Below, one piece after another: positions 34,294 through 44,582 of a DNA stretch of 64,000 bases; the first letter of the stretch is position 1; every line of letters starts with the position of its first letter. Source of the stretch: 1162T-S-0a-05 sp050299435 (GTDB taxonomy: Bacteria > Pseudomonadota > Gammaproteobacteria > Pseudomonadales > Cellvibrionaceae); assembly GCA_050299435.1 (NCBI GenBank), contig JBNKVX010000006.1, forward strand, positions 1 to 64,000, given 5' to 3'. A program made the translations under genes and the position numbers. Under the pieces are notes generated by a model. The model worked only from the letters and a program-made list of their open reading frames with translations, made no database searches and was not told the DNA's origin.

Positions 34294-35769
34294 ATGGATA
34301 AATCCGAAAATTCAGAAATCTCAGATTCCAGGAAGGCCTATTACGCCACGCCAGGTTGCGAGGGATTAATTCAGCAAATCATGCATCTGCTTCGTTTTGG
34401 TGAGGGGCTGCCGGTGGTGCAGGCTGGGTTGCAAGCAGGAAAGTCTGCTATGGCTGCAGAGCTGGCTCATCGAATGGAAGATTGTCATTATCTTTCACAT
34501 ATTGGTTGTAGCGTCGACCAGGATATTTCAACACTTCTTGAAAACATCGTCACTTCATTTGATTTGTATGATGGCTACGGAGGGTTGACAGCAGGAGAAA
34601 GTCTCGCGTGTTTAAGGAAATTCGTCACCCAGCTAACAGAAAGTAAGCAGCTCGCCATTTTCATTCTTGATGACGCTCACTTGATGGAGACGCAAAGCCT
34701 TGGAGCAGTGTTGAGTTTGCTGCAAGGTAATAATTTCCCCGGTTACGGTTTACATATGGTGTTTTTCTCTACGCCGGGTTTGATAGATCGTATCGATGAA
34801 ATGGCTATGCTGGATACGCCGGTATACGATTTTGAGATTCCTCTTTTTTCACCTTCAGAATTATCCGGGTTTCTGAAAAAGCGTTTTGCAAATGATGGCA
34901 AATTCAGCGCAAATGACGTGCAAAATTTTTGGAGCCAATCGTTGGGTTCCCCGGGAGTTGCACTAAATCTGGCCTTGAATAGTTGGCGTGAAGATGAGGA
35001 CGGAGTAAGTGAAACGCTGGCAGGTTTGGGGAAAATACCAAAAGCACATTTAGCCGCGCTAGCGCTTTTGGTAGGTATCTTGATATGGGCTGGATTCGCT
35101 AGAAAAAGCGATATACCAACTGATTCAGAACCGTCATCTGCGATTGTCGAGAAGAAACTGGAAATTCCGATAGAAAAAGAGGAAAAATATGAAGCATCCG
35201 AAGCCAATCTTCCTGAGAGAGATGCTCCGCAGCAAGTTGAAGTAAGAGAAAACCCCGCTCAACAACCAGAAGATCAGGCTGTACCAAAGATGTCAGTTGA
35301 AGTGGTTGAGCCGGAGCCTCAAGATCCATTGGTATTGGATAGTCCGGAAGTAGAAAACACTGCTGAACCAAAAGCAGAGGTAGTGACAAATACACCGATT
35401 TCTACTCCGTCTACGACTCAGTCAGAAAACATGCCAAAATCAGTGGAGCCGCCAAAGGATTTTACACCTGACGAATTATTTCTTATGGATCAGTCGCCGC
35501 AGATGTACACATTGCAAATTATTGCGGCGAGTCGAAAAGATGCACTAATACAGTTCATGGATGAGCAAGAAAATAAAAATGATCTGTTTTTGTACCTGGG
35601 AAGAAGAGAAGGTAAAGCTTGGTATGTTGTGGTAACGGGTATATTTACATCTCGACAAGCAGCTCAGGAAGCCATTAGCAGTTTACCATTGAACCAAAAG
35701 AAAACCGGCCCCTGGCCGAGAAGCCTTTCAGACATCCAACAGGAGATCGCGGCGAATCGCAACAAATAG
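34294..35769 (+). CDS. damX: DamX-like protein: AAA ATPase plus SPOR domain
   Basis: The 491-residue protein joins an N-terminal ExeA-like ATPase domain to a cell-wall binding end. The Walker A is AGLQAGKS (about 44-51) and the Walker B is AIFILDDAH. A membrane helix (about 252-271) follows, then a long acidic Pro/Glu linker and a C-terminal SPOR domain (about 402-488; YTLQIIAASRKDALIQF, WYVVVTGIF). Its place after aroB matches damX of E. coli and its Pseudomonas counterpart, so a septal role is likely. The start could also be GTG 34285. Neither start has a strong ribosome site. Confidence 0.85.
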   Translation: MDKSENSEISDSRKAYYATPGCEGLIQQIMHLLRFGEGLPVVQAGLQAGKSAMAAELAHRMEDCHYLSHIGCSVDQDISTLLENIVTSFDLYDGYGGLTAGESLACLRKFVTQLTESKQLAIFILDDAHLMETQSLGAVLSLLQGNNFPGYGLHMVFFSTPGLIDRIDEMAMLDTPVYDFEIPLFSPSELSGFLKKRFANDGKFSANDVQNFWSQSLGSPGVALNLALNSWREDEDGVSETLAGLGKIPKAHLAALALLVGILIWAGFARKSDIPTDSEPSSAIVEKKLEIPIEKEEKYEASEANLPERDAPQQVEVRENPAQQPEDQAVPKMSVEVVEPEPQDPLVLDSPEVENTAEPKAEVVTNTPISTPSTTQSENMPKSVEPPKDFTPDELFLMDQSPQMYTLQIIAASRKDALIQFMDEQENKNDLFLYLGRREGKAWYVVVTGIFTSRQAAQEAISSLPLNQKKTGPWPRSLSDIQQEIAANRNK

Positions 35770-35870
35770 AAGAAGTTAGGCGATTTTTATTGCGTGAGTG
35801 GATAAGTAGAATCTATTTTCCCCTTGCCAACCCCCATATCAGCAGTTAACATTCTGCGCCCGCAATAACC

Positions 35871-35897
35871 AAGCCCCTCTTCCTCAGGGGCTTTTTT
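35871..35897 (+). terminator. Intrinsic terminator after damX
   Basis: The stem AAGCCCCT/AGGGGCTT (35871-35878 and 35886-35893) with a 7-base loop continues into TTTT. It separates the pil-aro-damX transcript from gltBD. Confidence 0.88.
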
Positions 35898-36001
35898 GTC
35901 CTTGGGGGGGCAATTTGTAACAAAATCAGCGAAAGGGGAAGGATAGTTGCATCTCTCTAATTCGCATCATGTTCAACCTGGAAGCATCAAGTGAAACGCC
36001 T

Positions 36002-39000
36002 ATGAATAAAGGTCTATACCAACTCGACGAGTTCAAAGATAACTGTGGTTTCGGTCTAATTGCACATTTGAAGGGCAGGCCGAGCCATAAGTTGTTACAA
36101 ACGGGTATTGAAGCGCTGACCTGTATGACTCATCGTGGAGGCATTGCCGCCGATGGTAAAACCGGTGATGGCTGTGGCTTGTTGATTCAAAAGCCTGACA
36201 GTTTTCTTAGATCTATTGCTAAAGAAGAAGGCTTTGAGCTTTCCAAAGTTTTTGCTATTGGCTCCTTGATGTTGAGTCGTGATCCTGAAAAAGCCGGGAC
36301 TGCCAAAAAGATATTGGCAGAGGAGCTTGCCGCCCAAGGTTTGGTAGATATCCATTGGCGTGCAGTGCCTGTGGATCCAGCCTGTCTCGGCCCAATCGCC
36401 AAAGAAACACTTCCTGAATTTGTCCATCTGTTTGTCAATTTTGATGGTGAAGACTCTCCCGAAGTTGAAGCTCGCTTGTATATCGCAAGACGTAAAGCAG
36501 AAATAAGACTGGCGAAAGACACAAGTTTTTATATAGCAAGTTTGAGTTCCAAAGTATTGTCCTACAAAGGGCTAATGATGCCCGTGGATTTGCCTAAGTT
36601 TTATCTTGATCTCGCAAACGAGAAACTGGAAACCGCCATTTGTGTTTTCCATCAGCGTTTTTCAACCAACACCATGCCACGTTGGCCTCTGGCGCAACCT
36701 TTTAGGATGTTGGCTCACAATGGTGAGATCAATACGATCACAGGTAATCGAAACTGGTCTGTTGCTCGTAGCAAGAAATTTCAGAACCAATTTATTCCGA
36801 AAGTAGACGAGATTGTTCCGCTCGTGAACCGCACAGGTTCAGATTCCTCGAGTCTCGATAACATGTTGGAATTACTGCAAATTGGAGGAATGGAATTGCA
36901 CCGCGCAATACGCATGCTGGTGCCGCCTGCTTGGCAAAATGCTGAGCATATGGATGACAACTTGCGTGCATTCTATGAATACAACTCCATGCACATTGAG
37001 CCCTGGGATGGTCCTGCAGGTTTAGTGTTGACTGACGGTCGTTATGCTGTGTGCACTCTGGATAGAAATGGTTTACGTCCATCTCGCTGGGTGATGACTG
37101 ATGATGACATTATTACCGTCGCTTCTGAAATTGGTGTGTACCGATACAAACCCGAAAACGTGGTTGCCAAGGGACGTTTGGGGCCAGGGCAAATACTTTC
37201 TGTAGACACAGAAAAAGGCGAGTTGCATCACACCAAAGAAATTGACGAATTGTTGAAGTCGAGCAAGCCTTACAAAAAATGGATGGCAGAGCATTCTTCC
37301 CGAATCGAAAATGAGACTCCTAATTCGGCTTTGGTGAATAGCCTAACGGAAGATGACGTAAAAACAGCCATGAAAATGTTTCAGGCGAGTTTTGAAGAGC
37401 GCGATCAGGTGATGCGACCACTGGCAGAAGATGCTCAGGAAGCCGTAGGGTCTATGGGTGATGACACACCGATGGCAGTTTTGTCGAATAAACATCGCAG
37501 TGTATTTGATTATTTTAGGCAGCAATTTGCACAGGTTACAAATCCGCCGATCGATCCTTTGCGTGAAGCGATTGTTATGTCTCTGGAAACCTGTTTGGGA
37601 CGTGAACTATCAGTTTATGATGAGACGCCTGCCCATGCTGATCGAATTATTTTAAAAAGCCCTGTGCTGTCAATTGAAAATTTTCAAGCAATAAAAAATA
37701 TTCAAAGGGACAGTTACAAGCATAAAGTGTTTAGCCTCTTATATGACGCCGATACCTTAAAGTTAAAGCAAGCAATAGAGTTGTTAACAGAAAATGTCGT
37801 CAATGCTGTTAAAAAAGGCACAACACTCATTGTATTAAGTGATGCCAATCTAAAAGAAGGTTTGCTGCCTATTCATGCTTTGCTCGCGACCGGAGCGGTA
37901 CACCATCGATTAACTCGAGAAGGCTTACGTTGTGATGCGAACATCATTGTAGAAACGGGGACTGCGCGAGACTCTCACCATATTGCGGCCTTAATTGGAT
38001 TCGGTGCAACTGCCGTATATCCGTGGTTGAGTTATCACATACTCAACGATTTAATCAGTTCTGGAGAAATTCAGCTCGATTATCAACAGGCTTATAAGAA
38101 TTACCGCAAGGGTATTAGCAAAGGCCTCCTGAAAATTCTGTCAAAAATGGGAATCTCTACAGTTGCATCCTACCGTGGTGCGCAATTATTTGAGGCTGTG
38201 GGATTATCCGAAGATGTTATTGATATCTGTTTTGATGGTACGGCTAGCAGGATAAAAGGCAGCGATTTTTCAGTCTTGGAAGCTGATCAAAAAGCTGTGG
38301 CAAAAGAAGCTTGGAAAAAAAGAAAAAATATTCAACCGGGTGGTCTTCTGAAATATATGCACGGCCAGGAATACCACGCCTTCAATCCCGAGGTGGTGCA
38401 AACCTTACAACAGGCGGTGCAAAGCGGCGACTATAAGATTTGGAAAAAATACGCCGAACTGGTAAATAATCGTCCGGTTGCAACGCTGAGAGATTTGTTG
38501 AAAGTAAAAGATACTGCATCGTCGATTTCAATTGATGAGGTTGAGAGTATCAGTGACATTATTCCACGCTTTGATTCGGCGGGGATGTCTTTGGGTGCTT
38601 TAAGTCCTGAAGCGCATGAAGCTTTGGCAGAAGCGATGAATACCTTGGGTGGTCGCTCGAATAGTGGCGAAGGTGGGGAAGATCCTGCGCGCTACGGCAC
38701 AATTCGTATGTCAAAAATAAAACAGATTGCTTCTGGGCGTTTTGGTGTGACCCCTCATTATCTGGTTAATGCCGAAGTGCTACAAATTAAAATTGCCCAG
38801 GGTGCAAAACCTGGTGAAGGCGGACAATTACCGGGTAAAAAAGTTAATGATTTAATTGCGCGTTTGCGTTACTCCGTACCGGGCGTAACACTTATTTCTC
38901 CACCGCCTCATCACGACATTTACTCAATCGAAGATTTAGCTCAGTTAATCTACGATTTAAAGCAAGTTAATCCTTCTGCTTTGGTTAGTGTAAAGTTGGT

Positions 39001-40447
39001 CGCACGTCCTGGTGTTGGAACTATTGCCGCCGGCGTCGCCAAGGCCTACGCCGATTTAATTACTATTTCAGGTTATGACGGTGGTACTGCAGCAAGCCCA
39101 CTGACATCTATTCGTTACGCAGGCTCACCCTGGGAGTTAGGTTTGTCAGAAACGCATCAAACTTTAAGAGCCAATGATCTCAGAGGCAAAGTGCGCATTC
39201 AAACAGACGGCGGATTAAAAAGCGGATTGGATGTAATCAAAGCTGCAATATTAGGGGCGGAAAGTTTTGGTTTTGGCACAGCCCCAATGGTGGCCTTGGG
39301 TTGTAAATATTTGCGAATTTGTCATTTAAATAATTGCGCGACCGGAGTCGCGACACAGCAAGAAAGACTGCGAAAAGATCACTATATAGGTACTGTGGAA
39401 ATGGCAATGAATTTCTTTAAATTCGTTGCTCAAGAAACGCGAGAGTGGATGGCAAAACTCGGTGTGCGCAGCTTGTCTGAATTAATCGGCCGTGTTGATT
39501 TATTGGAAGCATTTGAAGGAAATACCGAAAAACAAAAGTTACTCGATCTGTCACCTATTTATCACACGGATGCTTTGTTAGAAAGCAAGCCGCAGTTTTG
39601 TCAGGTTAGTCGCAATGCGCCCTGGGATAAAGGTGAAATGGCAGAAAGGATGGTTGCTGAAGTTCTGCCAAACATCGAGGCAAAAAAAGCGGGCGAATTT
39701 AATTTCACAATTACAAATTGTGATCGCTCAATAGGTGCGCGAATTAGCGGGGAAATTGCTAAGCGTCATGGCAATGATGGCATGAATGGCAGTCCGCTAA
39801 AAATTAACTTGCGGGGAGTTGCAGGTCAGAGTCTTGGAGTATGGAATGCCGGTGGACTGGAACTGTATTTAGAAGGTGATGCCAATGACTATGTGGGTAA
39901 AGGCATGGCCGGTGGTAAAATTGTGATTAGGCCACCTCGCGAATCCAAATTCCAAAGTCAGCAAACTAGCATAATGGGAAATACCTGTTTGTACGGAGCA
40001 ACAGGGGGAATGCTGTTCGCCGCTGGCCGCGCAGGAGAGCGCTGTGGTGTTCGCAATTCTGGGGCGCATGTTGTAGTCGAAGGCGCTGGAGACCATTGTT
40101 GTGAATATATGACTGGCGGTGTGGTCACAGTACTTGGAAAAACCGGAGTTAATTTCGGTGCGGGTATGACTGGTGGAATTGCTTACGTTTATGATCAGGA
40201 GAATAATTTCTCGATGAAACACAACAAAGAATCGGTTGAAGCTATTTCTCTGGATGATGCTCGCGTGAGTGAGCACAAAAGTCATTTGCGTTCAGTGATT
40301 GAAGAATATGTAGCTGAAACAGAAAGTCAGTGGGGTGCCAGTATTTTGAAAGATTTTGATAACCTGGTGTCTTCATTCGTTTTAGTTAAACCCATCGCGG
40401 CAGATTTGGCGAGTTTATTAAAACGTGCCAATGCGCGTGCAGCTTGA
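36002..40447 (+). CDS. gltB: Glutamate synthase [NADPH] large subunit
   Basis: GltB makes glutamate from glutamine and 2-oxoglutarate. From ATG 36002 the protein has 1481 residues and begins MNKGLYQLDEFKDNCGFGL. Removal of the propeptide would expose Cys15 as the glutaminase nucleophile. The order is class II amidotransferase (15 to about 420), central domain, FMN-binding synthase domain with a 3Fe-4S cluster (Cys1101, Cys1107, Cys1112 in CKYLRICHLNNCATG) and a C-terminal glycine-rich beta-helix. An in-frame ATG at 35969 lacks a ribosome site and would add 11 odd residues. Confidence 0.97.
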   Translation: MNKGLYQLDEFKDNCGFGLIAHLKGRPSHKLLQTGIEALTCMTHRGGIAADGKTGDGCGLLIQKPDSFLRSIAKEEGFELSKVFAIGSLMLSRDPEKAGTAKKILAEELAAQGLVDIHWRAVPVDPACLGPIAKETLPEFVHLFVNFDGEDSPEVEARLYIARRKAEIRLAKDTSFYIASLSSKVLSYKGLMMPVDLPKFYLDLANEKLETAICVFHQRFSTNTMPRWPLAQPFRMLAHNGEINTITGNRNWSVARSKKFQNQFIPKVDEIVPLVNRTGSDSSSLDNMLELLQIGGMELHRAIRMLVPPAWQNAEHMDDNLRAFYEYNSMHIEPWDGPAGLVLTDGRYAVCTLDRNGLRPSRWVMTDDDIITVASEIGVYRYKPENVVAKGRLGPGQILSVDTEKGELHHTKEIDELLKSSKPYKKWMAEHSSRIENETPNSALVNSLTEDDVKTAMKMFQASFEERDQVMRPLAEDAQEAVGSMGDDTPMAVLSNKHRSVFDYFRQQFAQVTNPPIDPLREAIVMSLETCLGRELSVYDETPAHADRIILKSPVLSIENFQAIKNIQRDSYKHKVFSLLYDADTLKLKQAIELLTENVVNAVKKGTTLIVLSDANLKEGLLPIHALLATGAVHHRLTREGLRCDANIIVETGTARDSHHIAALIGFGATAVYPWLSYHILNDLISSGEIQLDYQQAYKNYRKGISKGLLKILSKMGISTVASYRGAQLFEAVGLSEDVIDICFDGTASRIKGSDFSVLEADQKAVAKEAWKKRKNIQPGGLLKYMHGQEYHAFNPEVVQTLQQAVQSGDYKIWKKYAELVNNRPVATLRDLLKVKDTASSISIDEVESISDIIPRFDSAGMSLGALSPEAHEALAEAMNTLGGRSNSGEGGEDPARYGTIRMSKIKQIASGRFGVTPHYLVNAEVLQIKIAQGAKPGEGGQLPGKKVNDLIARLRYSVPGVTLISPPPHHDIYSIEDLAQLIYDLKQVNPSALVSVKLVARPGVGTIAAGVAKAYADLITISGYDGGTAASPLTSIRYAGSPWELGLSETHQTLRANDLRGKVRIQTDGGLKSGLDVIKAAILGAESFGFGTAPMVALGCKYLRICHLNNCATGVATQQERLRKDHYIGTVEMAMNFFKFVAQETREWMAKLGVRSLSELIGRVDLLEAFEGNTEKQKLLDLSPIYHTDALLESKPQFCQVSRNAPWDKGEMAERMVAEVLPNIEAKKAGEFNFTITNCDRSIGARISGEIAKRHGNDGMNGSPLKINLRGVAGQSLGVWNAGGLELYLEGDANDYVGKGMAGGKIVIRPPRESKFQSQQTSIMGNTCLYGATGGMLFAAGRAGERCGVRNSGAHVVVEGAGDHCCEYMTGGVVTVLGKTGVNFGAGMTGGIAYVYDQENNFSMKHNKESVEAISLDDARVSEHKSHLRSVIEEYVAETESQWGASILKDFDNLVSSFVLVKPIAADLASLLKRANARAA

Positions 40448-40460
40448 GGAGTTCCTGGCT

Positions 40461-41879
40461 ATGGGTAAACGATTAAACAACAATTTTCAGTTTTTGGATG
40501 TTAGCCGACAAGATCCTGATAAAAAGGACATGCAAACACGCACGCATCAATTCGTTGAAATTTATCAGCCCTATTCGGATGAGCAGGTTCAAGGTCAAAG
40601 CCATCGCTGTCTTGAATGCGGCAATCCCTACTGTGAATGGAAATGTCCAGTTCATAATTTTATTCCGAACTGGTTAAAACTGATTAGTGAAGGCAATGTT
40701 ATTGAAGCAGTTGAGCTGAGTCATGAAACGAATTCATTGCCTGAAGTGTGTGGCCGAGTGTGTCCGCAGGATCGTTTGTGTGAGGGAGCTTGCACTTTAA
40801 ATGATGGTTTTGGTGCAGTCACAATAGGAAATGCAGAAAAGTATATCACCGATACTGCGTTCGCCTTGGGCTGGAAGCCCGATATGTCTAAGGTGGTCGC
40901 AACGGACAAAAAGGTTGCCGTTATTGGTGCTGGGCCCGCAGGTTTGGGATGTGCTGATGTGTTGGTAAGAAATGGCGTTAAGCCAGTGGTTTTCGACCGT
41001 TACCCTGAAATTGGCGGACTGTTAACATTTGGAATTCCTGAATTTAAATTAGAAAAGTCTGTGATGGTAAAACGTCGCGAAATATTTACAGAGATGGGTG
41101 TTGAATTTCGCTTAAACACAGAAATCGGTAAAGACATCAGCATGGAAGCATTGCTGGAAGAATACGATGCGGTGTTTATGGGAATGGGAACTTACACTTA
41201 TATGAAAGGTGGGTTTCCTGGAGAAGATTTACCTGGTGTTTACGATGCACTTCCATTTTTAGTTGCAAATGTAAATCGCAACCTGGGTTTTGAAAAAAAT
41301 GCCTCAGATTTCATCAGTGTAAAGGATAAACGTGTTGTGATATTGGGCGGTGGAGATACCGCGATGGATTGCAATCGAACTTCAGTTCGACAGGGTGCGA
41401 GTAGTGTGGTTTGCGCTTACAGGCGTGATGAAGAAAATATGCCGGGCTCACGTCGCGAGGTGCAAAATGCAAAAGAGGAAGGCGTACAATTTTTGTTTAA
41501 CCGACAACCTATTGAGATCGTCGGAAACGGAAAAGTAGAAGGTGTAAAAGTAGTCACCACTGAACTGGGTGAGGCAGATGAAAACGGTCGCCGAAGACCC
41601 ATTGCTGTTGAAGGAAGTGAAGAGGTGTTACCTGCCGATCTTGTGTTGATCGCCTTTGGCTTTAAACCAAATCCGGCACCCTGGTTAGAAAACCATGGCA
41701 TAAAGGTAAATAACTGGGGTGGGATAGAAGCGCCGGAGCAGCAAGAGTTTAAATTTCAAACTTCAAATCCAAAAGTGTTTGCTGGTGGTGATATGGTTCG
41801 CGGTTCAGATTTAGTTGTGACCGCAATCTGGGAAGGGCGTGAAGCTGCTCAGGGCATATTGGACTATCTGGACGTTTAA
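40461..41879 (+). CDS. gltD: Glutamate synthase [NADPH] small subunit
   Basis: GltD takes electrons from NADPH and passes them by FAD and 4Fe-4S centres to GltB. From ATG 40461, which has GAGGAG about 10 bases upstream, the protein has 472 residues. Two cysteine clusters near the N-terminus are visible: CLECGNPYCEWKC (50-62) and CGRVCPQDRLCEGAC (97-111). FAD- and NADPH-binding glycine motifs follow: VAVIGAGPAGLGCADVL and VVILGGGDTAMDC. It starts 13 bases after gltB. Confidence 0.97.
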   Translation: MGKRLNNNFQFLDVSRQDPDKKDMQTRTHQFVEIYQPYSDEQVQGQSHRCLECGNPYCEWKCPVHNFIPNWLKLISEGNVIEAVELSHETNSLPEVCGRVCPQDRLCEGACTLNDGFGAVTIGNAEKYITDTAFALGWKPDMSKVVATDKKVAVIGAGPAGLGCADVLVRNGVKPVVFDRYPEIGGLLTFGIPEFKLEKSVMVKRREIFTEMGVEFRLNTEIGKDISMEALLEEYDAVFMGMGTYTYMKGGFPGEDLPGVYDALPFLVANVNRNLGFEKNASDFISVKDKRVVILGGGDTAMDCNRTSVRQGASSVVCAYRRDEENMPGSRREVQNAKEEGVQFLFNRQPIEIVGNGKVEGVKVVTTELGEADENGRRRPIAVEGSEEVLPADLVLIAFGFKPNPAPWLENHGIKVNNWGGIEAPEQQEFKFQTSNPKVFAGGDMVRGSDLVVTAIWEGREAAQGILDYLDV

Positions 41880-41902
41880 TCAGAAACAAGCGAAAAAAAT
41901 AA

Positions 41903-42967
41903 ATGGCTGAATTAAAAAATGATCGCTTCTTGCGGGCCTTGGCTCGTCAACCGGTAGACCTCACACCTGTCTGGATGATGAGACAAGCGGGGCGTTACTT
42001 GCCAGAATATCGTGCAACACGAACTAAAGCGGGTGACTTTATGGGTTTATGCACAAATCCTGAGTTAGCCTGCGAAGTGACCCTGCAACCACTGGAACGT
42101 TATGCTCTGGATGCGGCGATATTGTTTTCCGATATTTTAACCATTCCCGATGCTATGGGTTTGGGTTTGTATTTTGAGACCGGGGAAGGCCCAAAGTTTA
42201 AGAAGCCACTGCAAGGGGCCAAAGACATTGAAGCACTTAAAGTTGTGGATACCGAGAAGCAGCTGCCCTATGTGTTGGATGCCGTGAAGCTAATTCGCAA
42301 AGAGCTGAATGGTCGAGTACCTCTGATTGGCTTTTCCGGCAGCCCCTGGACCTTGGCAACCTACATGATAGAGGGCGGATCCAGTCGCGACTTCCGCAAG
42401 ACCAAAGCGCTCATCTACAATGAACCAGAATTGGCTCTGCATTTGCTGAACATCTTGGCAGATTCCGTTACAAATTACCTCAATGCGCAGATTCAGGCTG
42501 GCGCCCAAGCTGTTCAAATTTTTGATTCGTGGGGCGGCGCACTTGCACATAATGCTTATTCCCGGTTTTCGCTAGAGCCAATGAAGCGAATTGTGTCGAA
42601 TTTAGTCCGGGAGCATGAAGGCCGGCAAGTTCCGGTAATCCTGTTTACCAAGGGTGGTGGCTTGTGGTTGGAAGCAATGGCAGGTTCGGGTGCCGATGCT
42701 TTGGGATTGGATTGGACGGTGGATATTGGATCAGCGCGCGCGCGCGTGGGTGGCAAAGTTGCGTTACAGGGTAATATGGATCCAGCAATTTTGTACGCCA
42801 CTCCTGACAGAATACGTGAAGAAGTCGCGGCCATTCTGGAATCTTACGGCTCAGGTGAAGGGCACATATTCAATCTTGGGCATGGGATTACACCCGAGGT
42901 AGACCCTGCCAATGCCGGCGCATTTATTGAAGCGGTTCACGAACTATCTGAGAAATATCACACATAG
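41903..42967 (+). CDS. hemE: Uroporphyrinogen decarboxylase
   Basis: HemE removes four carboxyl groups from uroporphyrinogen III to make coproporphyrinogen in heme synthesis. The 354 residues show the signature TPVWMMRQAGRYLPEYR near the N-terminus, the ILFSDILTIPDAMG aspartate motif, GFSGSPWTLATYMIEGG and the C-terminal HIFNLGHGITPEVDP. It follows gltD by 23 bases. gltBD-hemE is a common order in Pseudomonas-like genomes. Confidence 0.97.
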   Translation: MAELKNDRFLRALARQPVDLTPVWMMRQAGRYLPEYRATRTKAGDFMGLCTNPELACEVTLQPLERYALDAAILFSDILTIPDAMGLGLYFETGEGPKFKKPLQGAKDIEALKVVDTEKQLPYVLDAVKLIRKELNGRVPLIGFSGSPWTLATYMIEGGSSRDFRKTKALIYNEPELALHLLNILADSVTNYLNAQIQAGAQAVQIFDSWGGALAHNAYSRFSLEPMKRIVSNLVREHEGRQVPVILFTKGGGLWLEAMAGSGADALGLDWTVDIGSARARVGGKVALQGNMDPAILYATPDRIREEVAAILESYGSGEGHIFNLGHGITPEVDPANAGAFIEAVHELSEKYHT

Positions 42968-43169
42968 TCACATTAAGTCGTTCAAAATGTGTCCGACTAT
43001 CAAAATTTAATCCCTTTTATCCCCAAAAGCATCGCGCTGGGCGGGCAATGGCTTATAATTTGTGGGCTGGGGGTTGACATGGAACGCTTGGGCTGAAGTG
43101 AACAAGACCTGCCGTCGATGAGCCAGTTGAATTAATAAGTTAAGTTAAGTGAAGTTGAGGACGTTACCT

Positions 43170-44555
43170 TTGGGAATAAAACAGGTAAGAGTTAATGTTA
43201 ATGAATTGACTGTTGGGATGTTTGTCTCCGGCCTGGATCGGCCGTGGACGCAAACACCATTTCCTCTCCAGGGCTTCTATATTCGTGATATTGATGAAAT
43301 CAAGGAGCTCAAGGTTCATTGTAATTTTGTTTATATTGATGTCGCCAAGGGATCCGCCCCCGTCAAGACCAACCTTCGAAAACTCACTTCAGGCGGTACC
43401 AAAGAAAACCGGAGACTAGCGCGCGCAGCCGCCAAAGCGCCAGTTGTTGATGTCGCACCACTAAAAATACGCCGTGACGTATATCGGGAAGTGGCGCCAA
43501 TTGAAAATGAGATAGGCCGTGCCCGTGAACTGCATTTGCAGGTTTATCAAGCGGTAACCGATGTGATGGAGCAAGTGGATGCAAATCATCACAATATTCC
43601 TGTTCAGGAAACCAAGCGTGTTGCCAGTCACATGGTGGATAGCGTCATTCGCAGCCCGGATGCCTTTACCTGGTTAAGCCGGGTGAGAGAAAAAGATCAG
43701 TACACTTACAGCCACGCTGTGAGGTCTGCAGTATGGGCAATATTATTTGGTCGACATATTGGATTACCTAAAGCGGAATTGGATGTGCTGGCAATGGGTG
43801 TTTTGTTAAAAGATATTGGTAAAACACGCCTGCCAAAACATTTATTGGAAACAAAAGAAAAAAATAAAACGGAAAAGGAAGCCTACGAAAAATTCGTAGA
43901 CTACGGGGTTGATATTCTTCGCAAATTGCCAGATGTAAAACCTCGTGTAACATCAGTCGTTAAAACGCACTGTGAACGTGTTAACGGTAGTGGATTTCCT
44001 CAGCATCTGCGTGGAGACAAAATACCCCTACTCGGAAAAATTGCAGGTATCGTGACGTTTTACGATGAAACGATTAATCCACGTGGGCGCACACAACCCC
44101 TTTCACCTTCAAAAGCTGTTGCAAAACTTTATGAACTGAGAGAAATTGAATTTCAGGAAGAGTTGGTTGTTGAATTTATTCGTGCAATTGGTCTTTATCC
44201 CACTGGGACATTAGTTGAGTTGTCTACGGGTGAGGTGGGCGTTGTTGTTGAACAGAATTTTGATCGACGACTTAAACCCAAAGTGATGGTTGTTGTTGAT
44301 GCCTACAAAGAACACTTGTACGAACCTTTCTTGCTTGACCTCGCTGCTGATGAAAAAGAAAAGCAAGCGAAGCTGGATTCTGGAAAATTTTCAATTGGCG
44401 AAATTGAGCGTATTGAAATCGTACAAGATCTTGAGCCGGGTGCGTATGATATTGATATAGTGTCAATCAGAGATTCTTATATTAATAAGAAAAGCAGTAA
44501 AGGTTTGTTGTCGTTATTTAAACGCAAAGGGCTTAAGCTGCCCGGATTTTCCTGA
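43170..44555 (+). CDS. DUF3391 / degenerate HD-GYP domain protein
   Basis: The N-terminal DUF3391 domain (VRVNVNELTVGMFVSGLDRPW) is followed by an HD-GYP fold related to cyclic-di-GMP phosphodiesterases. The usual metal-binding HD is Lys214-Asp215 (LLKDIGK). The usual HHExxDGSGYP is HCERVNGSGFP, and the histidine before xxxG in the next helix is replaced by an aromatic residue. Only the histidine in YSHAVRSA and the first histidine of the GYP motif seem kept. It is therefore likely a non-catalytic signalling protein, or an enzyme with altered chemistry. The start is uncertain: TTG 43170 has GAGG 10 bases upstream, and GTG 43149 is an alternative. The 200-bp gap before it has a TATAAT at 43054 without a clear -35. 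Confidence 0.85.
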   Translation: MGIKQVRVNVNELTVGMFVSGLDRPWTQTPFPLQGFYIRDIDEIKELKVHCNFVYIDVAKGSAPVKTNLRKLTSGGTKENRRLARAAAKAPVVDVAPLKIRRDVYREVAPIENEIGRARELHLQVYQAVTDVMEQVDANHHNIPVQETKRVASHMVDSVIRSPDAFTWLSRVREKDQYTYSHAVRSAVWAILFGRHIGLPKAELDVLAMGVLLKDIGKTRLPKHLLETKEKNKTEKEAYEKFVDYGVDILRKLPDVKPRVTSVVKTHCERVNGSGFPQHLRGDKIPLLGKIAGIVTFYDETINPRGRTQPLSPSKAVAKLYELREIEFQEELVVEFIRAIGLYPTGTLVELSTGEVGVVVEQNFDRRLKPKVMVVVDAYKEHLYEPFLLDLAADEKEKQAKLDSGKFSIGEIERIEIVQDLEPGAYDIDIVSIRDSYINKKSSKGLLSLFKRKGLKLPGFS

Positions 44556-44582
44556 TTGCGGTGCAATTTGCACGCGTTCAGT

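Noticed and set aside
42735..42750. CG dinucleotide run in hemE
   Set aside because: It encodes a normal Ala-Arg segment of hemE in frame and is too short to mean more.
43074..43079. TTGACA as -35 box before the HD-GYP gene
   Set aside because: No acceptable -10 hexamer lies 15-19 bases downstream.
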